From: Lepus europaeus
Lineage: Eukaryota > Chordata > Mammalia > Lagomorpha > Leporidae
Assembly: GCF_033115175.1 (NCBI RefSeq)
Contig: NC_084834.1
Span: 91,531,808 to 91,595,807 of the forward strand
DNA length: 64,000 nt
Reading direction: 5' to 3'
Shown here in pieces: positions 1 to 11,279 of this stretch (positions within the stretch are counted from its first letter, which is position 1; each line of letters opens with the position of its first letter). The notes under the pieces are model-generated. The model made no database searches and had not been told where the DNA came from. It saw only the letters and a program-made list of their open reading frames with translations. A program made the position numbers and the translations under genes.

Positions 1-330
1 CATTCACTCTCTAGACTCAGGTTAGTGGAGGGCTCACCCTACCAGAGGGAAGCCCGGGATGCGATCCCCTTTCTAGGAGGGGTGAAGAGAATGCTCGCTG
101 TGATTAGGATTTTCCCAGAGAGGATTCCCTTAATTGCCTCGCACATGGTTCTCTTTGCCATTCTCCGGGAAACGCACGCAAATGCCATGCGCAGCACTCC
201 TGGGGTTTCCGTGAAAGGCGCTCCAGGGCTCCGCGCTGTGCGCCCAGACCCAGCCAGAGTCTGATGAGGTGACTAATTGGTACCACTAGCTTAAAAAGCT
301 AATAAGTTAATTAGATTAACTTTGGTCGTG
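1..330. other. Unique segment of conserved-element character
   Basis: No repeat or coding exon is recognised. The first 260 bases are moderately GC-rich with scattered CpGs. They pass into an AT-rich stretch with clustered homeodomain-type cores (CTAATTGG near 273, TTAATTAG near 308). This composition resembles developmental non-coding elements, but conservation cannot be judged from one sequence. The frames over 25-286 overlap on both strands and match no family I know. Confidence 0.3.
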
Positions 331-874
331 TTTGCACATGGCTTTCAAGAGGAAAACACCCCAGGAGCCCTAAGCTGCTCTGAATCGAGATCCGATGCAG
401 CGCTGTGCGGAGGCGAAAAGCTGTCTCAGGAGCCACACGAGTCTTTTGTGGCGCTGTTCTATTTTGTTTTGTCCCATTATTTAATTCCTCAGCCACTTCC
501 CAATTTTCCTCAATAGCCAAGTTAAAGTGACATAACACAGGTTCAGTATCTGCCGAGGCATCAATTTCAGTCATAAATCTAAACTCTGTTTAAAACATTA
601 TGGAATGTTTTTATTGTCCGACTTTCTCTGGGTATTGTTGTGTCATAACATCCAATCCATTTCAGTGTTAACTTAAAAATCAGGCCAGATTCTTTTCTAT
701 ACCAAAATAGAAATAACTATAAAACTATCTGACTGATAATAGCTTTCTCTTTGGATTGTTTAATTCTTCCATACCTTGAAAACAGAGAGGCCCAAAAATA
801 TGATATGATTGTTTTTGTGCCTTTTATGAATTAGCAGTGTTCCTTTTACCCTTGTATCTTCCTGTTCATCTATG
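331..874. other. Unique intergenic sequence
   Basis: I see no gene, RNA or repeat here. Short frames on opposite strands around 311-574 look like chance openings without recognisable protein character. Confidence 0.5.
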
Positions 875-1015
875 CATCCACCCATCTACTTATGCCAGGT
901 ATTCACTCAGCAAACATTGAGCAAGATGCTAAAGTAATGTTCAGGAGACACAAAGGTGATGAAGACAGAGCACAGCTTTCAAGGAACCTATAATCTAGAG
1001 CATGCAATATTTCTT
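875..1015 (-). repeat. L2 LINE relic, 3' region
   Basis: The order of words (cattcactcagcaaacattgagca, then gctaaagtaatgttcaggaga, then a 'caaggaacctataatct' block) follows the reverse complement of the L2 3' end, whose usual form is attcattcaacaaatatttattgagca ... cctgccctcatggagcttacattct. It is diverged and truncated on both sides. Confidence 0.55.
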
Positions 1016-1183
1016 CTAGATTAAAGGCCTAAGAGCAGAGCAAGGAGAGAGACAACTGAGCTAGCACACCCAGAGAAGGTTTTAAGGACAAGGTGGATTT
1101 TTGTATTTAGAGAAGGTCTTTAATAGACATATAAAATTGCACATATTTATAGGGTACCAAGTGATGGTTCAGTGCGTGCATAA

Positions 1184-1495
1184 AGGACCAGCATTATGGC
1201 ACAGCAGGTTAAGCAACCACCTACAACACTGACTTCTCATATCAGCATGCCAGTTTGAGTGCCGGCTGCTCCACCTCCAATCCCACTCCCTGCTAATGCA
1301 CGTGGAAAAGCAGCAGAAGATGGTCTGAGAGGTTGGGCCCCTGCCGCCCAAGTGGGAGACCCAGATGGAGTTACAGGCTCCCAGCTTCCACCTGACCAAG
1401 TTCCAGTTACTGCGGTCATTTGGGGAGTGAACCAGCAGATGGAAGGGCTCACTAGCTCTATCTTTCAAATAAATAAATAAATCTTTTAAAAAATA
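1184..1495 (+). mobile_element. CSINE (lagomorph C-repeat SINE), near full length
   Basis: The tRNA-derived head (GGACCAGCATTATGGCACAG) is followed by the standard body with 'atttggggagtgaaccagcagatgga' and a tail of TTTCAAATAAATAAATAAATC. Divergence is moderate. The copy lacks the long CT tract seen in others. Frames inside it on both strands come from the SINE and are not genes. Confidence 0.93.
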
Positions 1496-1895
1496 CATGT
1501 ATACATTGAGTATTATCCAATCAGGGTAAATACCTCATGTCAAACAGTTAATATTTCTTTATGGTGAAAACATCCTGAATCCTGTCTTTGCATTTTGGTG
1601 AGGGGAGATAGAGAAAAAAGCATTGCCTGGGTAAAAATGGAATCAGAGACACAGACTCTCCCAAAAGAAAGGGCATATGGTACATCCACTGCCCACAAAC
1701 TACCCCAGTACAGCTGAATTCCACACCCCGGGAAGGGCATATTAAGGCTGAAAAGGTAGGATGAGGCCAGATCCTGAAGGAGCTTTCACAAGTTTTTGTT
1801 TTGTTTGTTCATTTGCTCAGGGAAATATCATGAAAGGAATCAGGTAAAGAGAGACAACAGGAAGGTCAGTGAAGGCATTTGCAAAGTGTTCTTTA
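1496..1895. other. Unique intergenic sequence between two CSINEs
   Basis: No gene or repeat is recognised. A 66-codon minus-strand frame at 1540-1740 has no recognisable domain. Confidence 0.5.
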
Positions 1896-2220
1896 GGGGC
1901 CAGCGCTGTGGCATAGCTAGTAAGGCTGCCACCTGCGGTGCCAGCACCCCATATGCACCAGTTCATGTTCACTTCAGATCCAGCTCCCTGCTAATGTGCC
2001 TGGAAAAGCAGTAGAGGAATGGTCCAAGTATCTGGGCCCCTGTACTCACATGGGAGACCCAGAAGAAGAAGCTCCTGGCTCCTGGCTTACAGTTCCACCC
2101 AGCTTCAGCAATTGCAGCCATTTGGGGAGTGAACCAGCTGATGAAAGCTTGCTCGCTCGCTCTCTCTCTCTCTCTCTCCCCCATAACTCTGACTTTCAAA
2201 TAAATAAATGATTTTTTTAA
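1896..2220 (+). mobile_element. CSINE, full length, with target-site duplication
   Basis: It starts GGGGCCAGCGCTGTGGCATAG and ends with a (CT)n tract (2160-2177), TTTCAAATAAATAAATG and a short T/A tail. Imperfect direct repeats flank it: AAAGTGTTCTTTA at 1883-1895 and AAAGTACTATTTA at 2221-2233. They differ at three of 13 positions, as expected for an insertion of some age. Confidence 0.93.
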
Positions 2221-2267
2221 AAAGTACTATTTAAAAGGCTATCAATGCCCAACTGAAAGTGATAGCA

Positions 2268-2310
2268 AAAGGTAAGGAAAAAAAGAAAGAGAAGGAAAAA
2301 AGAGAAACAT
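2268..2310 (+). repeat. Purine-rich low-complexity tract
   Basis: A run of about 40 bases is almost entirely A and G (aaaggtaaggaaaaaaagaaagagaagg...). It is simple sequence, probably degraded from an A-rich tail. Confidence 0.7.
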
Positions 2311-2639
2311 TCATGAGATTTTTCAGCTAAAAAAAGACAAATAAAGAGATTATAATCAACATGTATAGCATAATTACACAAAGACCCAATTTTTATTTGT
2401 GAATTTTGAACAACTCTATGTGATGGTTTAAACGTGTTTACCCAGAACTTTTATGGCTTACTTATTTTTCTAATAGATATTTTACCATTTGTAAAATAAA
2501 AAATTTCCAATTTTATCAATGAATGTTAAGACAGTAGCATTCTTGAAGAGTAACTCAGGTGGAAGGACTGCTATGCCGAAACAAAACGTGGTGAGTCAGG
2601 TGGCACAGTGGAGGAGTGTACGCAGGAGTCAAGGGTGAG
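2311..2639. other. Unique AT-rich sequence
   Basis: No gene or repeat is recognised. Confidence 0.5.
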
Positions 2640-2835
2640 ATGACTTGAGTTTTCACTTCAGTTTCACAATGTCAGCAACCATAATTCTGGGCAAGTTGCT
2701 TAACTTCTCCACTCCTCAGTTTTCTCACCCATGAAGTGGGATAATAATCTTCTTTTCAGGGTTCTTCTTATGATTAAATGAGACAACTTGTAGCCAAGTG
2801 CCTCACATGTGGTAGACACCCAATAAAATGACTCT
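2640..2835 (+). repeat. MIR SINE relic
   Basis: It matches the MIR body in order: 'gggcaagttgcttaacttctccactcctcagttttctca', 'gaagtgggataataat', 'gattaaatgagacaact', and an end like 'gtgcctcacatgtggtagacacccaataaaatg'. This is an ancient mammal-wide tRNA-derived SINE and it gives no coding potential. Confidence 0.85.
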
Positions 2836-3094
2836 CCTACCTACTTCATCACCAAAGTCAAAATCCAGAAGAGAGAGGGAGGTCATCACAGCATAATTTC
2901 TTGTTAATTTAATTGGCCTTGGGAAGCCAGACTGTTCAGGAGAGAAAAGACAACAGCCTCAGCCTCTCCTGGTCTACAGATATTTTGCACCTCTATCAAG
3001 TCTCCCCACACTCCCTTTCAGCAGTCTCTGCTGAACGCAGGACCGCAGGACCGAGGAAGACAGGGAAAGATAACATCTTTGCCTCTAAGTTCCC

Positions 3095-3500
3095 AGTGTT
3101 AGTTTCTTAGGGCTGCCCAAACGAAGGACCACACATTTCGTGGCTTAAACCTACAGGAAAGCATTCGCTTGTGGTTCTGGAGGCCATCAGTCCAAAACCA
3201 AGGTGTTTGCAGGGCCCTGGTCACTAAGAAGCCTCTGTAGGAGAATCCTTTCTCTCTGATGGCCTCTGGGTTGCCCTGGCTGTGGCAGCATCACCTTGGG
3301 CTCTTCATATGTTCTTCTGTGTTTCACTGTGTTTTGTCTGTTCTTAGGACAATTCCACTGACTTCAGTGCCCAGATGAATCATATAAATCTTTATTTTAA
3401 TTGCATTGTCCAAGACCCTGTTTCCAAATGAGATCATATTTGGAGGTTCTGGGTGGATATGGATTGAGGGGCAATATTTAACCCTCTACTGCTGTACTTA
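3095..3500 (+). repeat. MLT2-like solo LTR of ERVL class (ancient)
   Basis: Sequence in order: gttagtttcttagggctgc, a 'gtggcttaaac' block, 'ttctggaggccatcagtccaaaaccaaggtg', 'gcagggccctgg', 'agaatcctttctctc', 'caaatgagatcatatttggaggttctgggtggatatg', and an end near 'ttaaccctctactg'. This is the layout I associate with MLT2 LTRs. No internal retroviral genes flank it, so it is a solo LTR. It is heavily diverged. The family name rests on memory of the consensus and needs a repeat-library search. Confidence 0.6.
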
Positions 3501-4264
3501 AAGCCAAATCGGTTTCTCTGTCAGCTGAGAGGGTGTCCTAAAGAAATGACATCCCCATGGCAATGAGCTTACTTTGTCCCCATAGTTTGGTTTCTAATAC
3601 CATTTTCCAATTAAAGGAGCTAGGACTGCTTGGAGAAACAGTTGATTCTAGAATAAGGGAGGGAAAGAATTAGGGTTGTGGAGTATCTTATAGCACCAGA
3701 AATTAAGAAATTGCTATTGAATTATAACCCAAAATATAAAATAAATATTCATGAGTCCATTCTGGGATAAATAAATGATTGAATACATTAATAAATGGGA
3801 GAAAAGAGGCTAGCTTCCATTGTGCAGTACCCAAAAATTTCTTTAGATGTTCCACTCTCAAAGAATGGGGTCACAATCCCACTCCTCAGGGTGGGCAGCA
3901 CATGGAAGTTTCTTTCCAAATTGTTCAGTAGGGAAAGGGGGAGAATGAGAAATTCCCCTGTGGTCAAAACTGACAAGCACTCTTTCAGCCAGATGACCAA
4001 GGTCAACACCAACAGTCATAACACATGTCGGTAGCATAAACTTTCGATATGATGTGGAAAAAAATGGCACTATACCTCTATGATCATCCTCTCTCGGTAA
4101 CCTATAACCCCAGGCTAATCATGAGGTAAACAGCAGAGAACTTCCAATTGTGAGACACTCTACAAAGGACCTAAGCAGGACTCATCATAACTGTCAAGGT
4201 CATCAGAAACAAAGACAGTCTGAGAAACAATCACAGCCAAAAGAAGCATAAAGAGATGTTATGA
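3501..4264. other. Unique intergenic sequence
   Basis: No gene or repeat is recognised. Overlapping short frames on both strands at 3788-4070 look non-coding. Confidence 0.45.
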
Positions 4265-4400
4265 CAAATGTAACATGGGGTCCTGAGGGGTGGTAAGCAT
4301 TAAATGAGGTAATATATGTCAGAAACATAGAATGGTAGCTAGGATATGGTTAGTTCCCAATAAATTTAACTACAAAGGTTACTGTAGTGTGTTATCATCA
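4265..4400 (+). repeat. MIR 3' fragment
   Basis: The pattern 'taagcattaaatgaggtaatatatgtcagaaacatagaatggtag ... cccaataaatttaac' follows the 3' third of MIR (gattaaatgagttaatacatgtaaagcgc ... agtaagcgctcaataaatg). It is diverged. Confidence 0.5.
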
Positions 4401-4894
4401 TAAGTCAAAAATATCTACTAATGTAATTTTTTTACTACACCAAACTCATACAAGAGAGCACATAGCAGGTGTTCAAACTGTGTGTTGACTGAGTATTAGG
4501 TGAGAATAAATGGAGAAAGAAACAAAAGTGATATTGATCTGGCAGTATATTAAAGTTCCCCTGACCAGGCAGAAGTGTGACAGTTCTATAATAAAGATTT
4601 TAAAATAGAAAGATGAGAAAAGTGTTCAAGACTTCAACTACCTGGAGAGCTCCATGGATCTTGAAAGCAAAGCATCAGGTAAAAGCTGACTTACTTGGAA
4701 CACAGAGGCTAATGAAAAAAATAAGGATGTCAAAAATATTTCTTAAATCAGAATATAAAAGAGGAATATAAAATGGGGATATAAAATGGCCAAATTTGGG
4801 GATAAATTAAATTTAATAAAGATATATTTTCCACAAGTCATGAACTCCAATACATGTATTTTTTCTTTTGTCATGTATCTCTTTCTACTTTTCT
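4401..4894. other. Unique AT-rich sequence
   Basis: 'agcacatagcaggtgttcaaactgtg' near 4456 may be a scrap of an L2 3' end. Nothing else is recognised. Confidence 0.4.
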
Positions 4895-5035
4895 TTTTCA
4901 TTAATTTACATAAGTGCAACAACTCCTAGATGTTATAGGGGTATACCATATCTTCTGCATAACTCACATAGTGTGTAACCTGGTGCCTCCTACCTAGGAA
5001 TCAGTTGATATTTACTGACTGAATGAGAGGCACCG
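4895..5035 (+). repeat. L2 3' end relic
   Basis: 'cacatagtgtgtaacctggtgcctcctacctaggaatcagttgatatttactgactgaatgag' matches the terminal L2 pattern (gcctggcacataggaggcactcaataaatgtttgttgaatgaatg). Only the last part of the element is legible. Confidence 0.55.
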
Positions 5036-5744
5036 CAATGAGGGGATGGGTGGATGGGCATTATAAATGAAAAGGAAGGAGGCATATGAAAGTCAGTCTG
5101 GTAAATTGTTAGATATGTGAGGGCAAGGGGAAGGAAACAATTTAAGAAGGCCATGAATTCTAATCTTGGTGATTAGAAGTCAGAACTTTTTATAGGAATC
5201 AGTTGGCAACTGAAGGCACTGGTCTCAGAAGTAAGATGAATGCAATTCAAAGTTGCTGACTGGGTGTTTGGGGAAATCTGCAAACGGGAAAGTTCAGGAT
5301 TTGGCTACCAAGATGATTCTGGAGTTCAAGAGAAGACTGCAACTAGGTCTTCTAGAATAAGCAACTAGGGATGAAGCAAGAACTGATATCATGGGCAGCA
5401 CAGACAGAACCCAACAAAGAAAGGAATTTCTTGAGGGAGTACATGATCCCCCATGCCAAATGCACTAGCGTTAAAGGAAGCTGAGAAAGGACGGGGAAAA
5501 AATCGGCCTGGTGCAGGACAAGATGCATAGAGGCAGTGTAGCCATTGTGAAAGGCTCAGGCATCCGGAAGCCTTGATGAAATGAAGACAGTAGCTGTGGG
5601 CCACTTTCAGGAATGAAGAGAAAGCACCTAACCCCTGTTTGCAGTTTGAATGAATGAACAAGTAAAGTGATCAAATCAAAGGGCCCACTCAGATGTGAAC
5701 ATATTGAAGCCACGAGACCAAAAAGTTCCAGACGGACTTCAAAT
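5036..5744. other. Unique intergenic sequence
   Basis: No gene or repeat is recognised. Two overlapping minus-strand frames (90 and 102 codons at 5389-5779) show no domain or signal and lie over ordinary-composition DNA. Confidence 0.45.
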
Positions 5745-5930
5745 ATCTGACCCAAGAGGAACTTTGTAGACAGCATCAAGGTCTATCTTCCAATGTTGGC
5801 TAAGAAGAAACTCAGAAATTTGTGCAAAGTCACCCAGCAAGTTAGTGTCAGTACAAGATTCATACAGAGGTCCTTGATCTCCCAGTTGGATGACATCCCC
5901 ATCATACTGCCTTAGCCACGTGCACACTGT
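5745..5930 (-). repeat. MIR SINE relic
   Basis: 'gaagaaactcagaaatttgtgcaaagtcacccagcaagttagtg', then 'agattcatacagaggtccttgatctcccag', follows the reverse complement of the MIR body (gaggaaactgaggc ... cccaaggtcacacagctagtaag). Confidence 0.6.
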
Positions 5931-8900
5931 GCCTGTAAAATCAGAAACAAAAGAAAAAGAAACTGTATCTTTTCTTGTTCATTCCAGTTACTTCTCCTAG
6001 CCAAATCCATTGTGCCTCATGAAGATAGATGCTCATCTTTCTCAATTGGTCTGTCATAAACTATTGCTTACCACGGAAAAGGTGGCCTTCCAATGTTTTC
6101 ACAGTTATTGAACCAAGACTCATTCTTTCCCTATCAAATTGATGTTAACCTTGGCAAATACACAAGGCTTCAGGGGCCAAATTCACTTGTGAAAAAAGAA
6201 GAGAGCCCAAACAGCACTGCTGGGGAAATGGCTCTTCCCCTTAGCTTCACACAGGCAGAGGCTGCACGGCCAAACTGGGGAAAAAGGAAGGGCCGAGCAA
6301 TAATCTGGCAACCCCAGGCAGTGTAAATACCCAATCCAGCATTTCAGGTCTCTGAGCAAAGGAAAACATTTTCTCTCCCCCTGCCAAGCTCTCTCCTCCT
6401 CTTTGAAAACTGCTCCAGGGCCCAGGCCTGAGGGACTCAAGTATCCCAAATGGTGGCATTGCCAAGTTGGCACAGAATTATGTGAGGCCTCTGTCCAATA
6501 ACGTATTGGACTCCATTCTCCCCGGAACTCAAAGGGTATTTAGGAGGAAACACTCCCTCCATGCAGCCACAGGGGGACCATTCAATGCACTACATCAGAA
6601 ATGCAGTGTCTGCGGTCTGGTTAATGTAGATTCACTGGCAAAGGGTCCAGATCCTATGGTGACAGGAGCTTTAGTAAAGCATGGTTAGCTACAATTCTGT
6701 GTTAATTGCTTCATGTGTTGGCTTCAGTTACTGTCTGGCTCAAACCAGTTCTAGTGCTAGAAGGGCTTTCTCATCAGTAAGTCATTTCATGTGTTTCATA
6801 GATTGCCTTTTCTAAGAATTTGAGTCTAGACTTCTGCATTAAAACAGAATGATGTTTTTAGCACTGCTTCCATAGAAAAAAGGACCTGAGCTATCATCAT
6901 TGTAGTTTTGTCTCCCCATGTCCAAGTCATTGGGTAGATTATGGACAACTGCTTCAGGCCGGAGGAAAACTTGGAAACCTGGAAGCATTCATTTAACACA
7001 CTTACCTTTGTGAGTTTCTCTGTCCTTGCTACAATCTGTCCCATCTGGGAACTCGGCAGTTTTCAAAGACGCAGCCTGTGTTCAGCATAACTAAATCTAC
7101 TTTGTCAGGAATAAGGTGCTACAGGGGTTCAAACACTTACCCACCTGGAAAAGATGCTGCCCAAATATTTATTCTCATTCTCATTTTTATTTCCCCCCAC
7201 CCGCACACCAAAAAAGAAAAACAAAACAATATTGGAGCCAAACTAGGAAATGCTGCCTCTTCCCAAAGCTGACACAAACCTTGTCGGATTAATAATGTAT
7301 TCAGCAGCCACCTAGTCAGCAATGCAAAATGGTCCCCGGGTTCAAGGCTATGATACATTAGAATATAATTTGGCTGGAGCTTCTCTCTCTATTATGGAGA
7401 ACAAATGCATTTTTGAACGACTTGAAGAAGAGGTCATGCTATTACTTATGATGGGTAAACTCAAAAAGGGTCAGAGAGGAAACAGTTCAGATAAGCCCCT
7501 GGAAAGTATATATACGCTTTCAAATCTAATCCCATTTTTTAGGTCTCTCTCTTCACTTTCAGGGCAGAGAACTTGGCTGCCATCTGAGGCTCTATTTTCA
7601 ACTTGTTGTGATATTTCAGACAACTGCTGAATCTCTTATGCCCCTTGTCTTCTTCATCTATGAAGTATGGAAAATGCCACCTACTCTAGGTTCCACTACA
7701 CACTGAAAAGCTGTGCTGCTACAGCAACTATTGTGATTCTGGTTACTTATTTCTCTAAAGACTAGAATCTGGCCAATTTTCAAGAGCTTTGAGATAGCTG
7801 CCCAAAAATAGGTTTGCTTTTTTTTTTTCTTTCCCTAAGCATATCATGTTAAAAAAGATGCTTGTATGCTTAGAGCTTTGTCTTTTTTTCCAGCTTCTCC
7901 ATTGTGTGTCTTACACATAAGTTCAAATCAACAAGAGAACCAATTTAAGTTCTTTACCGAGGGGCTCAAGTTTCTACTTCTCACAACCAATTAAGCAGTA
8001 AATTTAGAAAGAATACAAATATGCCTTAGGTATTCTTAACCAAACCTTACAGAGGAAATTGCTTAGCACTGCATTCTATTTGCAGTCTACCATTTCCTAA
8101 TGAAACTGGGTAAAAGGAGGATTGGGAAAATTGTATAATTACATGAAAAATCGATCTCACTTATTTTGTCAGGCTTTGAGTACATTGTAAGAAATCATAA
8201 TGAAAAGTCAACTTATTTTTCTATGCTCACATATTGTTATATATATTATATAGGTTGAGTCAGCCTCCAGGTGTAGGTCACAGTGACCCTTGGTGCTCAT
8301 TGGTAGAGACCAAGCACCACTACGTGAAGGCCAGGTGTAGACTTCTCTATGAACAGTCTCATAGTCCTCAGAGCAAGTCTTGGCTGGACAACCTTCAGCC
8401 TGCACCAAGTTTCTTTTATAGTCACAGTCCATCTGCTGTGCAAATACACAAATACAAAACCATCAGCCGTTTCATTAGGAATTAGTCCCCACCACGATAC
8501 AGCAGCCCTTTCACCTTTGAGATGAGGAATGAATGTTGTAATTGTAGATCTGGCTCCTCAGTGAGGCCTCTGCTAGGCAGTAAATGGAGTCCACCTTGGC
8601 TCCAAGAAGCACTCGACCAGTAGCGCCCTGCAAACTCTGTACTTAGTGCAAAAATGACATGGGCCGATTCTTAGCATACCCTCACTTATATCCTCAGCTC
8701 TGTTTTCCACAACCGTGGGCACTCACATTAGGTAGCTTGAACTAAAGATTGGAGTGGAGATGAGATCACTAATTGCTTCCAAATGTGCAGGATATCTGTA
8801 CTAGTCCAGGACAACTAATTGGTTCCTGTGTATATTCCTCACAGTTGGTGTTTTCACATTTAGTTTGTAAGCCATCAATTTCCTAAAAAGTAAGGCTGAC

Positions 8901-9340
8901 TTCATGCAGTATTGCGTTGTTCCCATTTTTTTCACAATGATCAAGCACTACTTCTGCAACTAAACCAAGGATGAATAAAAAAAAAAATGAATGCTCTGAC
9001 ATTTTACATGGGCACAACCAAAGGGATTAAATAAGAGCAAATTTAAAAAACCCAATTCTCACCTAGTGCATAAAATATCCCTGGAAGGATCTAAAAAGTT
9101 TTCATCACAGTGGTTGTCTCTGGAAACAGAATTAAACGTTGGGGAAAAGGATGTCACTACAACCTCCACCATCAGTCACAGAGGGAGAACAGAAGGGAAC
9201 AGGTACTGTCATTTTCAGAGAGATACAATTTTGTTTTACATGGGAACCAAAAGACATAGCTGCTATTTTAGGCATAGGCAAAACTCCCCTATTTGCATTT
9301 TTTAAAATTAGTGTTGCAATGTTAACTAAAAATACATTAT
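5931..9340. other. 3.4 kb of unique sequence without a recognised gene
   Basis: This is one of the longest repeat-poor stretches in the window. I see no CSINE or L1, no splice-bounded open frame and no RNA gene. 7590-7760 may hold a very worn MIR. A short (TA)n lies at 8236-8252. Frames of 60-102 codons occur on both strands but have shadow-like, low-information composition. Confidence 0.45.
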
Positions 9341-9342
9341 TT

Positions 9343-9420
9343 CAAACACAAGAGAAAGGAAGAAAGAGAGAAAAAGAAAGAAAGGAAAAGGAAAGCAGAA
9401 GGAAGAGGAGAAGGGTGGGA
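9343..9420 (+). repeat. Polypurine (GA/AG-rich) tract
   Basis: About 75 bases are nearly all purine (agagaaaggaagaaagagag ... ggaagaggagaaggg). The 103-codon plus-strand frame over it encodes only a Lys/Arg/Glu-rich stretch and is not a gene. Such tracts can form triplex DNA under supercoiling. Confidence 0.8.
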
Positions 9421-9784
9421 TATAGGAAGGGAACATTGTTGTATTCTTAGAATTGATTCTACATTCTGTATTAATAGTGCAAGAACATGAAAAAATAAAG
9501 TATCATAAAAAATAAAAATAACAGTCTCCACTGAGATAGCTATTGGTAAAGGAAATTTCTATTCTAGAATGCAGGTTTTTAAATGTCTCATCAATCTAGC
9601 TTATCTCTTCTTTCTCTATTGGTCACATTCACAGAAGAGACACCAGGTCCCATGCTCATACTATTGGTTATCTAATGGTGATTTGCTCTTCCTTCTCCTT
9701 GTCTCTCTTTTCTTTAAGCATATACTCTCTTGTATAATCTTCTAAGTTCTTTTTAGGATTTCCATTCACTGAAATTTCTTTAAT
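9421..9784. other. Unique sequence
   Basis: No gene or repeat is recognised. Confidence 0.5.
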
Positions 9785-10090
9785 CTACATATCGTTGCCT
9801 CTCTCGTTACATTTATTGAGTGCTAACTATATCCCTTTTTATATTTTTTTGAATGTTTGTTGGAAGCCAGGCACCTTCCTAAGCACTTCATGTGTATGAG
9901 CTATCTCAGGAAAACCATATAAAATACTGTCTCCATATAAACCATATTATATATACATATCTATATATATATATATAACCATATAAAATATTGTCTCCAT
10001 TTTGCAAGTGGGAGTAAAATAACAGGCAAGGGAGTAACTTGTCTCCCCACCAGAAGCCCACATATTATGGCTGTTAAAGTGCTATCCTGA
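9785..10090 (-). repeat. MIR relic interrupted by a TA tract and local duplication
   Basis: 'acatttattgagtgctaactat ... gccaggcaccttcctaagcacttcatgtgtatgag' then 'tattgtctccattttgcaagtgggagtaaaataacaggcaagggagtaacttgtc' is the reverse complement of MIR. In between lie a (TA)n tract (9952-9977) and a repeated phrase 'aaccatataaaata[c/t]tgtctccat' (at 9914 and again at 9977). The duplicated phrase points to a small tandem duplication in which the TA tract grew. Confidence 0.7.
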
Positions 10091-11279
10091 CCTCATCTCT
10101 TAATTTCTTTGTTCAATTCTACTTTTTTCAAATTCTTGTTCACTCCCTAATGCCATCTGTTCCCTACCTCTTCCCCTTTTCCTCCCCATTCCATTGTTTA
10201 GCTCTACACCTGTGATGCCATCATTTGTTTTCTTTGCTCAAATCCAAGGTACGTGGTGAATTAATTTTCAGGACCACCTTTCCTACCATTCAAAGTCATG
10301 TGAGGTCATAGCCACAGTAGCAATGATCATGGGCTATGTATTTGGAAGGGAGATGACTTCCTCTTTTGATATTTAATTAAATGGTCAGCCTTATTTGTGC
10401 TTTAAAATGCTTGTCCCAAAAGACTAGTGAATGAACTCTTCTCAAATATCTTTATAAGGTATGCAAAGAAAAGAACTGCATATTACTATAGATTACTGTC
10501 TTGCTAAAGTGGGTAAGTTAGCAGAATATATGCTTTCTTCCATATTATGTAACCTTTATACATTTCTTGAGAAAAATGCAAGCAATATCCTCTTATGAAT
10601 AAATGCTTTTCTTTTTAGTGCCAAAATATCAAACCTTGCAAAAATGTTAAGCAGAAATCATTACTCCACTAGTGAGCCACTGCTCTTCTACTGACATCAC
10701 ACTATTTCTGAGAGTTGTTCTCCTCCTCATCATCATCATGGTTATCATCATCGTCATTATTAAATAACCAACAGAGGAGAAGAGGAACTTGAACGGAGAA
10801 TATCACAGCTCCAACAAGAAAACCTATATCCTGACCCCCAAACTTATACTTCATGAACTATGGGCTAAGAAGAAAATGATGACCGTGGAACAAGGGAAAG
10901 TGTGTGTAGCTAAAATTTATATGCAAAAGTCTACAGTGAAAAGAGGAATAGTGTCTCTTGTCTAAAGATAAATACGCATGTGGACATAGACCAATCCACT
11001 AAGCTTCTTGCATCAGAAGCCTTGGCCCAGCAGAGCCTAAGGCAGTGACTCAATCGTGTGACATCACTGCATCTCGGATCACGGGTGGTGATGAATTCAT
11101 TGCTTGAAATCTATGACCAGAAATTCATCCCACTCCTCCCTCAACCCACCCCTCTCACAGCAGCAAGCCAAATGTGTGCAAGACTGTGCAGTTCAGCCTG
11201 CATGTGTAATGTATTCATGAAACAGGAGGACTGGAAATGGTTTCCTAAGTTTCTCATTATTTAAAAGAACAAGTTAATC
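10091..11279. other. Unique sequence with a small ATC/CAT repeat
   Basis: No gene is recognised. 10731-10762 is a short trinucleotide array (tcatcatcatcatgg ... tcatcatcgtcatt). Confidence 0.5.
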
